Positions 1-12,014 are shown, numbered from the stretch's first letter. The stretch is 64,000 bases of DNA from Heloderma charlesbogerti (GCA_026122225.1 JANEZZ010001570.1:6200501-6264500); one strand, 5' to 3'. A program made the numbers and translations. The notes: a model not told the origin generated them from the letters alone.

Positions 1-300
1 TGGGCTTACTCCCTAGTATGGGGGCATAGGAATACAACCTTATTTATTTCCTGTATTTAAAAGATTTATACCTTGCCTTTTGCCCTAAGAAGGGCTTCCA
101 ATGTGTTAACCTTTAACACATATGCAAACTTTGTAATGACTGTCATATCTGCTTTGTATTCAATACGTAGATTGAATATTTTATAGAATACTATAGAAAA
201 AACCTCTGTGTCATTTGTTGACTTACCTGAACTGGATCTCTTATACCACTGCCTTCAGTACAAAGCTGTATAGTGGTTGTAGAAAAAATGACTCTGCTAC

Positions 301-311
301 TTTCATTTTAG
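301..311 (+). other. TCEANC: 3' splice site before the TCEANC coding exon
   Basis: Pyrimidine-rich tract ending in AG, 8 nt before the chosen ATG. It supports an upstream non-coding exon and the start at 320. Confidence 0.7.
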
Positions 312-319
312 GTTCTGAA

Positions 320-1381
320 ATGTCCAACAAAAAGGTTATCATGACTAGAGCTGATTGTATAGAGAATCTGCTGTCTGAAAAAAATTACCAAGATATTGGA
401 AGTCATCTTGCATATCTTGAAACGGTTTCTATGACTATAGACTATCTCCAGGACACTGATATTGCCAAAGCTGTGTTCAGAATCTTGAAGAACTGCCCTT
501 CTGTGCTTCTGAAGAATAAGGCAAAGCATTTACTGTCAAAGTGGAAAACACTTTATAAGAATAATTTCAGTCAATCAGTACATGTTAAACCAGTATTGTC
601 TCATAAGGCAAAAGAGGATTCTGATCACCTTCAGATAGTCTTAGAAGATATAACCTCTTCTGAAAAATTGAATCAGCATGAACAATTAGATCCTGCCAGT
701 TCCAACAGTTGCCTGCCATCGGAAAACTGTTTAAAAGATACCGGAAGTAATGTGCAAAAAGATAATGCAATTCAACCAGCAGTTCTGGGGCATTCTAGTT
801 CTGTTAGTGAAACCAGCCCATACCAGGATCACCCTGCAGTTGTGAGGAATAAATGCTCAGAACTTCTTTATGAAGCTTTGATAGACTCATCAACAAGTAA
901 TGAAGAAAGTGAAAACCATCGCAAAATAGCTGGAGAAATTGAACAATGCATTTTTGCACTTCATGCTAAAATTGATAGAAAATACAAGAATTGCATCCGA
1001 AGCAAAGTTTCTAACTTGAAGAATCCTAAAAATTCTCACTTAAAACATAACCTGTCTATAGGGGTTCTTAGTCCGAAGACATTTGCCAATATGTCTGTGC
1101 TTGAAATGGCACATGATGAGCTGAAGCAGCTCAGGGCTTCATATACAGAAACATCTGTTCTGGAACATCAACTTCCCCAAGGTATCAGTGGTACACATAC
1201 AAATAAAATAAAATGTAGGCGCTGTGAAAAATTTGATTGCACTGTTACTGCGATTGCCAGAGGAGCTCTTTTCCTTCCTGGTTGGGTACGAGATACAAAT
1301 TCAGATGAGCAAATGATGACTTATGTAATTTGTAATGAATGCGGAGAGCAGTGGTACCACAGCAGATGGGTTTGTTTGTGA
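320..1381 (+). CDS. TCEANC: TCEANC, TFIIS-like elongation factor (353 aa)
   Basis: Single-exon ORF for transcription elongation factor A N-terminal and central domain-containing protein, a nuclear TFIIS relative. I start it at ATG 320 (MSNKK), not at the in-frame ATG at 215. A splice acceptor (tttcattttag, ending 311) lies just before 320, and 353 aa fits the known mammalian length of about 351. Visible parts: an N-terminal LW/TFIIS-N-like helical region (about residues 5–80, with CPSVLLKNKAKHLLSKWK), a low-complexity linker, a TFIIS central-domain-like stretch (CIRSKVSNLKNPKNSHL) and a C-terminal zinc ribbon with Cys299, Cys302, Cys338 and Cys341. The TFIIS acidic hairpin survives as SDEQ. 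No frame lesions are seen. Similarity to mammalian TCEANC is from memory of the family. Upstream non-coding exons lie outside the window or are not recognisable. Confidence 0.95.
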   Translation: MSNKKVIMTRADCIENLLSEKNYQDIGSHLAYLETVSMTIDYLQDTDIAKAVFRILKNCPSVLLKNKAKHLLSKWKTLYKNNFSQSVHVKPVLSHKAKEDSDHLQIVLEDITSSEKLNQHEQLDPASSNSCLPSENCLKDTGSNVQKDNAIQPAVLGHSSSVSETSPYQDHPAVVRNKCSELLYEALIDSSTSNEESENHRKIAGEIEQCIFALHAKIDRKYKNCIRSKVSNLKNPKNSHLKHNLSIGVLSPKTFANMSVLEMAHDELKQLRASYTETSVLEHQLPQGISGTHTNKIKCRRCEKFDCTVTAIARGALFLPGWVRDTNSDEQMMTYVICNECGEQWYHSRWVCL

Positions 1382-1840
1382 TAATGTATCCTTTAATGAA
1401 TATGTCTTTAGAGGAGATAAATATAAAATATGAAATTACCAAAGCACAGATATCTGAATATGGAAATATTTGGAGCCCTTTAATGTTTTGTAATGCGATA
1501 AAAACGTGGATGTGCATTATGAGGCAAATGGTTATACAACTACAAGAAATCAGAATATGACTCTAGCCTTTTTGAACTTGTTATAATAATGAACATTATT
1601 ATAGTGCCATCAATGTAATATAGTTTACAAATATATAAAATTACTAAAAACTTATTAAGGCTGATTTTTTTCCCCAAACATACTAGTAACTTTCTGAACT
1701 CATGTTAAGTAATGATGGGCCAAACTGCAAGATGGGGTTTCATGAACATTGTCATGCTCCTTGAAATCCCACACCCATTGGCAATTTTTCAGGGGACCCA
1801 AAGGGGCTAAAAATATTGATGGATTGGAGTCAGGGAATGT
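1382..1840 (+). other. TCEANC 3' UTR and AT-rich flank
   Basis: AT-rich sequence after the TCEANC stop, with no further coding potential. I find no clear AATAAA here, so the 3' end of the transcript is undefined. Confidence 0.4.
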
Positions 1841-1857
1841 ATCCTTGAAGTTGGTTT

Positions 1858-2215
1858 GCACGTAATGACAACCCATGGCTTGATTAAGCTATGGGTTGTT
1901 GACTTAACCCACAGTACAGCTGCCAGACGATCGAGCACATCATGGGTTGTTTCACCCCCTCACTGGCTCCCAGCCCGTATCCCAAGAGTCTTTACGACAC
2001 CAAAGAGCCACCTCTATAGTCTGATGAAACAACCCACCACAACCCACAATTCTGGGTTGGATGTAACTACAGCCCATGGCTTGAACAACCCACAGCTGAC
2101 AACAAGCCATGTTATTCATGGTTAATAACCTGCAGTCCCAAATTCGGACATAACCACAATCCTTGATGCAACGACTCATGGCTTAATTAAGTCATGGATT
2201 GTCTTTACATGTGAA
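1858..2215. repeat. Palindromic non-autonomous element ('acaacccatgg' family)
   Basis: Contains repeated and inverted copies of the unit acaacccatggcttgat. Related foldback sequence with the same 'cccat..tgggttgt' words occurs at 47588–47935 and 29468–29610, so this looks like a MITE-like family. The class is not determined. Confidence 0.5.
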
Positions 2216-2477
2216 CATGGTCAGTGAGACAAGATGTGGAATGTCTGTGTTGCCAGAGCAGTGTGGTTGCCTTGGCAATGGTGATATTCACTCCTTGTCA
2301 TATCAATTCAAACTTGAGGGAAAGGAGTAGTTTCTTTTGTCCTCAATAACTTTGTCATGTAGCCAAATTTGGTTATATGGCACTGTCATGCTATCATAGT
2401 CACTCTATGATCCCTTGTTGGTTGGAATCATACTACTTTGCCATTTGCAGCTTTGTCTGGAAAGAGATAGTCTGGCC

Positions 2478-3085
2478 ACAGCGATCCATCTTACATTAAC
2501 CTCTTGGTTGGATTACTGCAAATGCATTATATGTGGGCTGCCCTTGAAGATAGTTTAGAAGCTGCCAGAATATTGATTGGGGTGGCTTGGTTCATCCATA
2601 TCACACTTTTAAAAGAGCTTCATTGACTGCCTATTCACTTCCAGACCCAGTTCAAGGTACTGGTTCTTACCTTTTTAAAGCCCTAAACTGCTTGGAACCC
2701 AAATACCTTAGGAAGTGCCTACTCCCATATCAGCCTGCCCATTTAAGATATCTGTCAAGATCTTCTTCCATGTACCTCTTCCATCAGAGGTAAGAAGATC
2801 ATTTACAGGGGAGAGTGCTTTCTTGGCAGAAGTGCCCCGCTTATGGAATGCCCTCCCCAAAGAGGTTCACATGGCACCAACCCTGCTACCATTTAGGTGT
2901 CAGGCAAAAACATTCTTATATGCCTAGACATTTTAAGAAGTTTCTGTGATTTAACTGAGCAAGTTTTAAAGTTTAAACAGCTGTTTGGGTTTTGTTTTGT
3001 TCTGTTGTATTTCCTTTATGTTGCACACTGCCCTGAAATGTGAGACGATGAACAATATAAAAATGTTTTAAATATTGTTGAGAAC
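2478..3085 (+). mobile_element. L2/CR1-like LINE 3' end, truncated
   Basis: Degraded 3' end of a LINE RT ORF plus 3' UTR. Recognisable degenerate phrases are '..TSWLDYCK..', 'LHWLPI', and the post-RT motif around 'FLAEVPRLWNALPKEVHMAPTL'. It ends in a tail resembling 'cactgccc..gaacaatataaaaatg'. It matches the layout of the more complete element at 43872–47515. Confidence 0.7.
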
Positions 3086-3139
3086 CTGTGGGTTATTTTT
3101 AAAAATCAGTCTGTATGTGTGTGTGTGTATGTATGTACA

Positions 3140-3315
3140 TACATCCTAAACCAGGAGTGGGCTTAAGGTATACTGTGGTTCTTCAGAGGACAACTGGCCA
3201 GTTTCTGGAAAATCACCCAGTGCTTATTAGTTGCTGGGATTTTTTCTGAAGAATGCTAGACTAGGTGGACTTTGATCTGAGCCAGCAAGGGATCTTTTTC
3301 TCCTTATGTTCTTAA
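3140..3315 (+). mobile_element. CR1-like LINE 3' tail fragment
   Basis: The phrase 'ctagactaggtggactttgatctgagccagcaagg ... cttatgttcttaa' is the usual degenerate 3' end of CR1-group LINEs. Confidence 0.5.
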
Positions 3316-3439
3316 TCAAGAGGGTCACTTAATAGTGATTCGTCATGCTTTGATCCTGAGTACACTCTCTTGTGTTGTAAATGTGAAACACATTGGTAAA
3401 AAAGCCATGCAAGGCTGGTTATCCCACGCTTGACCTAAG

Positions 3440-3870
3440 CATAAATGATTTCAGGATGGTGAGCATCCCAGGGACCATAGGACAGTTCAGATTCCTTCTG
3501 AGATTGGAGGCAGTGCTCTAACCTTGGAAGGAGGTGTTGGAGATCTGACCCCTTCCCCCTCTCCCTCTTGGCCGGCATGGAGAGAACTATGCTGGCTGCC
3601 TCTCTGAGGTCAGAAACTCAACCTTGGAGAGGGGGAAAGGGGGATGTTCTGGTGGGTAGGGAGGGGAGGAGAGCCCGGAATTATCCTGAGCCTCCTCTAG
3701 TCTTTTTCCCTCCACCTCCAAAGTGCCCTTGTTATATGGGCTGAAAACCCCATCTAGCGAAAAGGGAAAGAATGGAGGGCAGGAGGCAAAGATCGCCTCC
3801 ATTGCTCCTCTTGCCCTGCCAGCTTCAGCAGGGCATAGAAATCTCGGAAGCCTCCGAGTAGCGAAGGTGT
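3440..3870. repeat. Probable diverged copy of the long MITE-like family
   Basis: GC-rich, purine/pyrimidine-biased stretch with words shared with the copies at 36999–37442 and 21277–21694 (for example gccggcatggagagaac). Termini are not clear. Confidence 0.35.
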
Positions 3871-3885
3871 AACCAATTGGATTGT

Positions 3886-3995
3886 GCCCTAAGTTGATTA
3901 TGGAACAAATAGCAGAATCCTATGTATGTTACTTAGAAGTAACCCCACAGTGTTCAGTGGGGGTTCCTCTCAAGTAAGTGTGCATAGGATAGCCT
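3886..3995. repeat. Short palindromic MITE ('cctatg…cataggat')
   Basis: Starts with tgccctaa, contains 'agaatcctatgtatgttacttagaagtaa' and ends with 'gtgtgcataggat', so the ends are inverted. A better-preserved relative lies at 32661–32783. Confidence 0.5.
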
Positions 3996-4190
3996 AAATT
4001 ACAGGAGTGACAAGTTTGTTTGTTTTTTTAAAGCCTGAGATATTAATGTAAATTGCAATTAAGTGAGAAGTGCACACAGAAATACAAATACCATGTCTCT
4101 TAATTGAATTGGTTGCATTTTAACTTGAAGTAAAAATTTCTGGAAGGAAGAATGTACAAGCCTTGTGCAAGCTATAAAATCTGAATTATT

Positions 4191-5070
4191 GTTGTTCAGT
4201 CGTGTCCGACTCTTCGTGACCCCATGGACCATAGCACGCCAGGCCTTCCTGTCCTCCGCTCTCTCCCGGAGCGTGCTCAAGTCCATATTCGTTGCATCGG
4301 TGATGCTGTCTAGCCATCTCATCCTCTGCCGTCCCCTTCTCCTTTTGCCTTCAATCTTTCCCAGCATCAGGGTCTTTTCCAGTGAGTTTTCTCTTCGCAT
4401 TAGGTGGTCAAAATATTTGAGCTTCAGCTTCAGTATCTGTCCTTCCAATGAGCACTCAGGGTTGATTTCCTTTTTGATTGACTGATTTGACCTCCTTGCA
4501 GTCCAGGGGACTCGTAAGAGTCTTCTCCAGCACCACAATTTGAATGCATCAATACTTCGGCGCTCAGCCTTCCTTATAGTCCAGCTCTCACAGCCATACG
4601 TTACTACTGGGAAAACCATAGCTTTGATTAGACGGACCTTTGTCGGCAAGGTGATGTCTCTGCTTCTTACTATGCTGTCTAGGTTTGCCATTGCTTTCCT
4701 CCCAAGGAGCAAGTGTCTTTTAATTTCATGACCATTCACCGTCTGCAGTGATCTTGGAGCCCAAGAAAATAAAATCTGTCTCTGCTTCCATTTCTTCCCC
4801 TTCTATATGCCAGGAAGTGATGGGGCCAGATGTCATGATCTTAGTTTTATAATGTTGAGTTTCAAACCAGCTTTTGCACTCTTCACTTTCACCCTCAACA
4901 AGAGGCTCTTTAGATCCTCTTCGCTTTCTGCCAGTAGGGGGGTATCATCTGCGTATCTGAGGTTGTTGATAATTCTCCCGGCAATCTTAATTCCGACCTG
5001 TGATTCATCCAACCCGGCGTTTCTCATGATGTACTCTGCATATAAGTTAAATAAGCAGGGCGACAATATA
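4191..5070 (-). mobile_element. BovB (RTE) LINE, 5'-truncated copy 1
   Basis: 880-bp 3' part of a BovB reverse-transcriptase LINE on the minus strand. Translation gives LRYADDTPLLAESEEDL (RT catalytic YADD) and the C-terminal block RRRGRQRMRWLDSITDA. The element's 3' end (plus-strand gttgttcagtcgtgtccgac) is at 4191. It is flanked by a target-site duplication, tctgaattatt (4180–4190) and tctgagttatt (5071–5081), one mismatch. The reading frame is broken in the middle. 5' truncation is typical of incomplete reverse transcription. Confidence 0.93.
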
Positions 5071-5098
5071 TCTGAGTTATTCAACATCTAATGTAACT

Positions 5099-5215
5099 AC
5101 CTTATATCTAATAAGGTTGTATTGCCCCGGGGCTGTTAAGGTTTGGGGCAATACAAAGGTATACCTTCAAACGTAAATACCTTATACCTAATATAGCATG
5201 CAAATAAATTACGTA
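5099..5215. repeat. Short AT-rich hairpin sequence
   Basis: A perfect 12-bp stem (ttgtattgcccc at 5117–5128 with ggggcaatacaa at 5145–5156) and flanking taccttata repeats. Possibly a small MITE remnant. Confidence 0.4.
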
Positions 5216-5329
5216 GAAAAAACAAATGGAAAATAGACATGTTTGAATAAATAACAATTTTATATCTTCAAGTTAAAACTTATGGCTATCGTATTAATTA
5301 TTCAATACAAAACCAAACCATAACCAAAT

Positions 5330-6840
5330 GCATTTCAAACATAGGTCTTCTTCAGTGGTCTCTCTCTTCCCCACCCCACATAACTGTCACTCTTGACTTC
5401 TCTCCTACCCCTACCCTGCCCGCCTTGCAAACACCCTGAAATTGCAGTGAAAATGATGGAAGCTCAGCTTCCTTCCCTTGAGAGATGCTTGGGTCCACGT
5501 TCTCACAGGACTGCTGTGCCAGAGGATGTTCAGTCACCCTTTTGCAGCACAGTGGTGACTGGCAGTGGTGTTGCTTCTGCTGCTTTGAGGGACAGTCACA
5601 GAACAAAGTTTCCAAAGTAAGTGGCAGAATGGATGACTGAAGAGGTGTGGCAGGAGGAGGGAGGTTACAGAAATAAAAAGAAAAGAAAAATAAAAGCGGG
5701 GAAAAAAACAGACAATAAGAATGTATGAAACAAAGGTGAAAAATTGTGTGCACATGTGTGCGCTCACTCACAGCCTCCACCCACCTACTCAACACCTCAT
5801 ATGACCCTTGGGGCTTACAAGTTGCCCACCCCTGGCCTACAGACCAGCACCTCACCAGAGTATAAAGCAGAGATTCTCTCTCCCTGCCCCCCCGCCCCAG
5901 TTCTGCCACGAGAGATGCTGCAACCAAAGATCTTTTCATGGACCTTTTCCATGAAGAACTGTTTCAGGACTGGGTCGTGGTTTCTTGCATCATTTTCTCA
6001 TGTTATTTCCATGCTTAATCTTAGTAAAATGAAGATGCACTGTTTCATATTCTCCGGCATGCTCAGTCTTGGAGCATGAGTGAATGTCTTAAAAGTTCAG
6101 CACAATAATGCTGCAAAAGTCACCGTATGTTCTTCAAAAACAGGGACCAAGTGTCCTGTTCTTGATTCTTCTCTACAGCTCACTCACAACCTCCCACGTT
6201 CTGGCAGGTCTTTATCCCAGCCTCAGAAACTTCTGGGAATGTTTTCATATTCCACCGTAAAGCATACCCTTCTCTATCTTGCAGACTTACAGCAGTTTGC
6301 AATATATATATTTTTTAAAAAATTCAGTGTGCAAATTGCTTTTTTAAAAAAATCATACTTTGGTGTTTTTTTTTCATAAGAATATCAATAAGATATTGAT
6401 ATAACCTTGTAAACATGTAGAGGGAATAATAATATAACAAAGGCAACAAGGGCGCAAGTGCAGCAACAGAAGTTGTAAAGGCCCAGTATTGTATCGGAGC
6501 AGCAGTGAAAATATATGAAGATAGAACATTCAACTAGAACAACTCAGGAAATTAATCCGTCAACAGGATGAGTGTTGGTTGTCTTAAACTATGAATGGAT
6601 ACCAGTTCTCCATGAAATTGTAGCCTTATTTAACCAACAGTCCTGTGATCATTATCCCCCCCTCCATAGGAATCTGAAACTGGAAAGGAGGGTCTTTCAC
6701 CAAGTGCAGACAAAGAAAATTAGAAGTCTGCTTTGTTGAGACTGCATTCTCCTCCCAATTAAGAGTATTTGAATTCACTTGGGTTAACTAGAATTAGTTC
6801 AATTATTTGAATTCACTTGATTGGAATCCAGTTGGACTAT
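5330..6840. other. Intergenic, no gene seen
   Basis: Low-complexity and unassigned sequence between TCEANC and RAB9A. A 195-codon minus-strand open frame (5352–5939) has no recognisable domain and is rich in low-complexity runs. At 5818–5842 there is a fragment of the 'gcaacttgtggcc' hAT-like terminal sequence. Confidence 0.4.
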
Positions 6841-6847
6841 ATGACTA

Positions 6848-6952
6848 AGGGAACAATCCTAGGCATGTTTAGACAGAAAAAAATTCCTACAACTACCAAT
6901 GGTGGAAGTTGTGGGACTTTTTAATGTCTAAACATGCATAGGATTGTACCCT
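6848..6952. repeat. Palindromic MITE, short family, copy 1
   Basis: Nearly complete inverted repeat. The ends are agggaacaatcctaggcatg and catgcataggattgtaccct, with inner tgtttagacag / tgtctaaaca. The family recurs at 13384–13510, 35704–35840 and 36623–36756. Confidence 0.75.
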
Positions 6953-7492
6953 AAATGGACAAACATTTGCAGCCTTGATTTGTAGCCATCCTTCCAAGCT
7001 TTGAAAGTGAGTCTTTGACAGGACAGAAAGAAGTGCTTCCACACACAGAGATTTATTTATTTTTTATCTGAGATGGATTTATTTTTAATCAGTGTGCTAC
7101 CTGTTGGATAGAACAATGAGCACCCTCTCACTGAAAACTCATACAGTATGAACAACCCTGAGGACCCCCAAAAGAAAGAGGAAAGGCTAGAGCTACCCTC
7201 AGTGGAAACTTTGAGGAAATGATCTGATGGGAGAAGATCTAGATAACACAGTTGCTGAAATCTAAGGCATGGAGGGAGTCAATGAGGAGAAAATTGTCAA
7301 TGATATCAGAAGACAAGGACTTTTGGATTGCAATGAGGTCACCTGTGGTTTTTGCAAGGGTAGTTTCAGTGGAACAAAGAGGGTGAAATCCAGACTGGAG
7401 GGGATTCAAGAGTGAAAATGTTGGAAGAATGGGAGTTGGAAGTGAGAAACACAAGACAGTGAACTGAGCTGAACAACGCATTCCAGGAGTTT

Positions 7493-7573
7493 AGCCGCAA
7501 TCCAATGTACTGTATTCTTGATGTGGGAATAAGCCCTACTGAACACAGTGGGACTTCCCTCTGACTAAACATG
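7493..7573. repeat. Fragment of short palindromic MITE
   Basis: 'gccgcaatccaatg … agccctactgaacacagtgggactt … ctaaacatgca' resembles the squamate 'gcaatcctatgcacac / gggcttacttctgag' family seen at 32661–32783. Confidence 0.45.
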
Positions 7574-7983
7574 CAGGGAGCGTGGCATGTAGTTAAGAGG
7601 ACAAGGATGGATAATGGGAAGATACTGTTTTTTGGAGAATGAGGAAAACAGTGGCATGTTTGAACACAATAGACAAGGGACCAGAGTAGAGGGACAGGTT
7701 GATGGTAAATGGGACAACAAAATGTTGTATTGTAGAGTGCTCCCGTTCAGATCTCTGGCCATTCCACTGTATTCTCCCCCCGCCCCCCTCCGCCCATACC
7801 CAGTGATTAGTAAACATTCTACAGTCTCTGAACATGCACAGTCCTCAATGAGCTGTTTTTTGGGTTCCCCTCCCATAGGTGTTTTTTTTTTTTTTCCCTC
7901 TAAAGACTTTTTGAACTTCTCCCTATCTTGGAATTCTCCACATCTGCTGACATGTCTCTTTTGTGCATGGACAGTGCTTTTTT

Positions 7984-8586
7984 GGGTAGTATCCAACGGT
8001 GTCATTCCACAAACTCAAATAGCATTAGCAGAGCTTTGCCAAATCTTTCCATTGCACAAGCGGTTGTGCATTACACTTGCAGAACAGGTTGTGCAATGGG
8101 TTGCACAACTGGGTCCACAACAGGTTGCAAAAACACAATTTAAATTATTTATTTATTTGAATAAATTTATTTAAATAAAATAGGCATTTTAGCTTTGTAG
8201 GTTTTTTTAGCTTTGCTGTTTTAAATCTGTACTTTAAATCTCTGCATTGCTACTAGGTTTTATTCTGGTTTTATTGTTATATTGTGGTTTTAATGCTTTT
8301 ATATTTTATATCGTTTTACTGTGTGCTTTTTGGTTTTAAGTTTTGTGAACCACCCAGAGAGCTTCGGCTATTGGGCGGTATAGAAATAAAAAAAATACAA
8401 ATAAATAAAAATAATGTGCAACCAGTTGCACAACAGGTTGCACAAGAGTAATGCACAACTGCTTGTGCAACTTTGTTTGCACAAATATAACTTTAGTTGG
8501 ATTCTCCTCTTTTGCATAGCTCGGAACATACTTTCCACTAGCGCAAAGTCACTTGGGCTAGTGCAGTGACAAGTTGGATACTGCCC
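7984..8586. repeat. Foldback MITE with a nested LINE tail
   Basis: Terminal inverted repeats gggtagtatccaac (7984) and gttggatactgccct (ending 8586). The inner part is built from inverted tgcacaa/ttgtgca words. It is interrupted by a LINE 3' tail at about 8140–8412. A relative of this family hosts the Tc1 element at 38550–40380. Confidence 0.65.
8140..8412 (+). mobile_element. L2/CR1-like LINE or derived SINE tail, nested
   Basis: Contains the common 3' motif 'gaaccacccagagagcttcggctattgggcggtatagaaat' followed by an A-rich aataaata tail. Same motif at 60670–60735, 63470–63540 and, inverted, 49218–49285. It sits inside the foldback MITE, so it inserted later. Confidence 0.65.
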
Positions 8587-8589
8587 TTG

Positions 8590-10032
8590 GTTATATATAA
8601 GCACTTGCACTTCCAGCCTGAATATCATAAATAGCAGAAATGATTTTGTACTGTGTGCATTTGGAAACTAGTAGGATAGATGATCACGAGGATGTGGGGA
8701 AGAATAGGATCAAGGGGGCATCTGGAGAGGTTAGAAGAATGACCAAGAATGATCAAGAGGTACTTGTGGAAAGGAGAAAAGAATTGAGAGTGGTGGAGAA
8801 ACGCTAAGCAGTGCGTCTTATCTCTAAATGGATGAGTACAAGCTCTAGCAACTCAGTGGTGAGGGACATGTATTCTGTACATGCTTAGAGTTAACCTTTA
8901 TTACTCCATGTATGAGATCCAAAGAAATAGTAGCTAGCAACTATTCCTCAAATACTGCAATTCATACAGGGCTATTATAAGTACGTTCTGCAATTTGCAT
9001 GTTTCCACTTGCATAAGAGTTTGTGATTCTGTAGCATGAGGTATAAATCCTTCCATGAGCTGAGGACACCTTTGGCATGTTGTAGGGCATGTTTGGATTC
9101 AGTTATGTTATGCTTTTTAAATTAAAAAAAAAAAAGATGGCAAGGAATGGTTCTAATCGAGCATGTTTAATAAAAGGAGGTGTGAGGCTACAGTACTTGA
9201 CCAAACAGTACTTGAAAGTCAGCCCTCCCCTCTCCATATGCTGCAACACCCCACTGCCAAATCCCCCTGCATGTCAATTAGGGGGAAAAACCCCACTTTC
9301 CATTGGTGCCAATGGGAGCTTTTTTCTCAGTGGAATTGCCACGTGCTGATGGAGGCTTTACAATACTACTTAATTTTATGGGATGGGAGCAATTTTCCTC
9401 TAGGAGGGAAAGAGAAAGAGAGAAGAGGGAGAGAAGTGTGTGTGTGTGTGTGTGTGTGTGTGTTGGGGGTGGGAGATAAGTAGGAGAGAGAGAGAGAGAG
9501 AGAAAGGAAGGAAGGAAGTTTTTTTGCCCTCCCAAAAGTTTAAACAATCTGGGCATGAGGTCTTTCTCTAGGTACTCCAAGTGTGTGTTAGATCCCTGGT
9601 CGTGTGTGTGAGTGCGCTATGGCTCCTAGCCTGCTCCACTTGTGTCTTCCTCTGTGTGTGTGTATGTATTGGGGTTTGGAGGAAAAGTAGTAAGTCCCCA
9701 CCACAGTGACAACACCAGGAACTGCAGTGCAGAGGAAGGGAGACATTTCTCCTTTTCTCTTTCTAGGCTCCCTCTCTCTCCCCTCCTTGCCGCATCCTTC
9801 GACCTGCCTCCCTATTTTCCTTCCTAATCGTCTTCCTTGCCCCCTTTCCTCTACCTCCTGTGCTCTACTCTCCAGCCCCCCACCCAGCATTTTGAACCAC
9901 CCCCCAGTGGAATTGTGCACCACTGTTTTATTGTGAATTTAATTATGGAGGTAATGATGATTGTAGAATATAGCCCAACACTCGGTGCGTGCCTTTAACG
10001 ATCCCACTACAAACTGAAATTTAAAAGGCGCT
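8590..10032. other. Intergenic, no gene seen; simple repeats
   Basis: No coding region recognised. The stretch includes simple repeats around 9435–9520 and CT-rich sequence at 9750–9900. Confidence 0.4.
9435..9463 (+). repeat. (GT)n microsatellite
   Basis: Uninterrupted GT dinucleotide run, followed at about 9484–9502 by a GA run and at 9503–9518 by a GGAA-type run. Confidence 0.9.
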
Positions 10033-10044
10033 ACTTTTCCTTGC
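10033..10044 (+). repeat. Target-site duplication of the full-length BovB (left)
   Basis: acttttccttgc, repeated exactly at 13247–13258 at the other end of the LINE. Confidence 0.85.
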
Positions 10045-10109
10045 CCCCTTCATGGATCACTGCCTTGTTGTGGCGAAGGGGCTTGTGTAACTCAGTGAAG
10101 CCATAAGCT

Positions 10110-12014
10110 ATGCCGTGCAGGGCCACCCAAGATGGACAGGTCATGGCAGAGAGTTCTGACAAAATGTGGTCCACTGGAGAAGGAAATGGCAACCCACTCC
10201 AGTATTCTTGCCAAGAAAACCCCATGGAACGTATCACAAGGCTAAAAGATATGATGCCGGAAGATGAGCCCCTCAGGTCGGAAGGGGTCCAATATACTAC
10301 TGGGGAAGAGCAGAGGGTATTTCCAAGTAGTGCCAGAAAGAGTGAAGCGGCTGGGCCAAAGCCGAAAGGACACTCAGCTGTGGATGTGTCTGGTGGTGAA
10401 AAGAAAATCCGATGCTGTAAAGAACAATATTGTTTAGGAACCTGGAATGTCAGATCAATGAATCAAGGTAAGCTGGAGGTGGTCAAACATGAGATGGCAA
10501 GATTGAACATCGACATCTTGGGAATCAGTGAACTAAAATGGACAAGCATGGGCGAATTTAATTCAGGTGACCATTATATCTACTACTGTGGGCAAGAATC
10601 CCTTAGAAGAAATGGAGTAGCACTCATAGTCAACAAAAGGGTGGGAAAAGCAGTACTGGGGTACAATCTCAGAAATGATAGAATGATCTCAATACGAATC
10701 CAAGGCAAACCATTTGACATCACAGTAATTCAAGTCTATGCCCCAACCACTGAGGCCGAAGAAGCTGAGGTTGATCGGTTCTATGAAGACCCACAACACC
10801 TTCTAGAACTAACACCAAAAAAAAATGTCCTTTTCATCAAAAGGGATTGGAATGCTACAGTAGGAAGTCAAGAAATAACTGGGATAACAGGTAAGCATGG
10901 CCTTGGTGTACAAAATGAAGCAGGGCAAAGGCTAATAGAGTTTTGCCAAGAGAACATGATGATCATAGCAAACGCTCTTTTCCAACAGCACAAGAGGCGA
11001 CTCTACACATGGACATCACCAGATGGTCAATATCGAAATCAGATTGATTATGTCCTTTGCAGCCAAAGATGGAGAAACTCTATACAGTCACTAAAAACAA
11101 GACCTGGAATTGACTGTGGCTCAGATCATGAGCTTCTTGTTGCAAAATGTTGGCTTAAACTGAAGAACGTAGGGAAAACCACTAAACCATTCAGGTATGA
11201 CCTAAATCATATTCCTTATGAATACACAGTGGAGGTGACGAATAGATTTAAGGGATTAGACCTGATAGACAGAGTGCCTGAGGAACTATGGACGGAGGTC
11301 CGTAACATTGTTCAGGAGGCAGCAACTCAATCCATCCCAAAGAAAAAGAAATGCAAGAAAGCAAAGTGGCTGTCTGATGAGGCTTTACAAGTAGCTCACG
11401 AAAGAAGGGAAGCGAAAAGCAAGGGGGAAAGGGGAAGATATACCCAACTGAATGCAGAGTTCCAGAGAATAGCAAGGAGAGACAAGAAGGTCTTCTTAAA
11501 TGAACAATGCCAAGAAATCGAGGAAAACAACAGAATGGGAAAGACTAGAGATCTCTTCAAGAAAATTGGAGATCTCAAGGGAACGTTTTGTGCCAAGACG
11601 GGCATGATAAAGGACAAAGAAGGCAGGGACCTAACAGAAGCAGATGAGATTAAGAAGAGGTGGCAAGAATACACAGAAGAACTATACAGGAAAGATCTGA
11701 ATGTCCCTGATAGCCATGATAGTGCGGTCACTGAACTTGAGCTGGACATCCTAGAGAGTGAAGTCAAGTGGGCCTTAGGAAGCATTACTAACAACAAAGC
11801 TGGTAGAGATGACAGTATTCCAGCTGACCTATTTAAAATCCTAAAAGATGCTGCTGTTAAAGTGCTGCACTCAATATGCCAACATATTTGGAACACTCAA
11901 CAGTGGCCACAAGACTGGAAAAGTCAGTTTACATTCCAATTCCAAAGAAGGGCGACGCCAAAGAGTGTTCAAACTACCACACAATTGCGCTCATTTCACA
12001 TGCCAGCAAGGTGA
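10110..12014 (+). pseudogene. BovB ORF2 5' part (endonuclease and RT start), broken
   Basis: 634-codon open part of the BovB polyprotein. It encodes the endonuclease domain (about residues 110–350, with WNVRSMNQG, the ISELKW acidic site and the terminal GSDHELLVA histidine motif), a basic linker and the RT N-terminus. It goes out of frame near 11935; RT continues in the frame from 11876 to 12130. The 'FIKRDWNATVG' block has replaced the usual GDFNA endonuclease motif, a probable further lesion. Confidence 0.85.

Noticed and set aside
215..319. Upstream in-frame ATG extending TCEANC by 35 codons
   Set aside because: An acceptor at 311 and family length place the start at 320; the extension reads through intron sequence.
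5352..5939. 195-codon minus-strand open frame
   Set aside because: Low-complexity, no domain, no splice or promoter context; likely chance.
7614..8174. 186-codon open frame
   Set aside because: Runs through a MITE end and low-complexity sequence; no recognisable protein.
9278..9580. Minus-strand frame with Thr-His repeats
   Set aside because: Translation of the GT and GA microsatellites.
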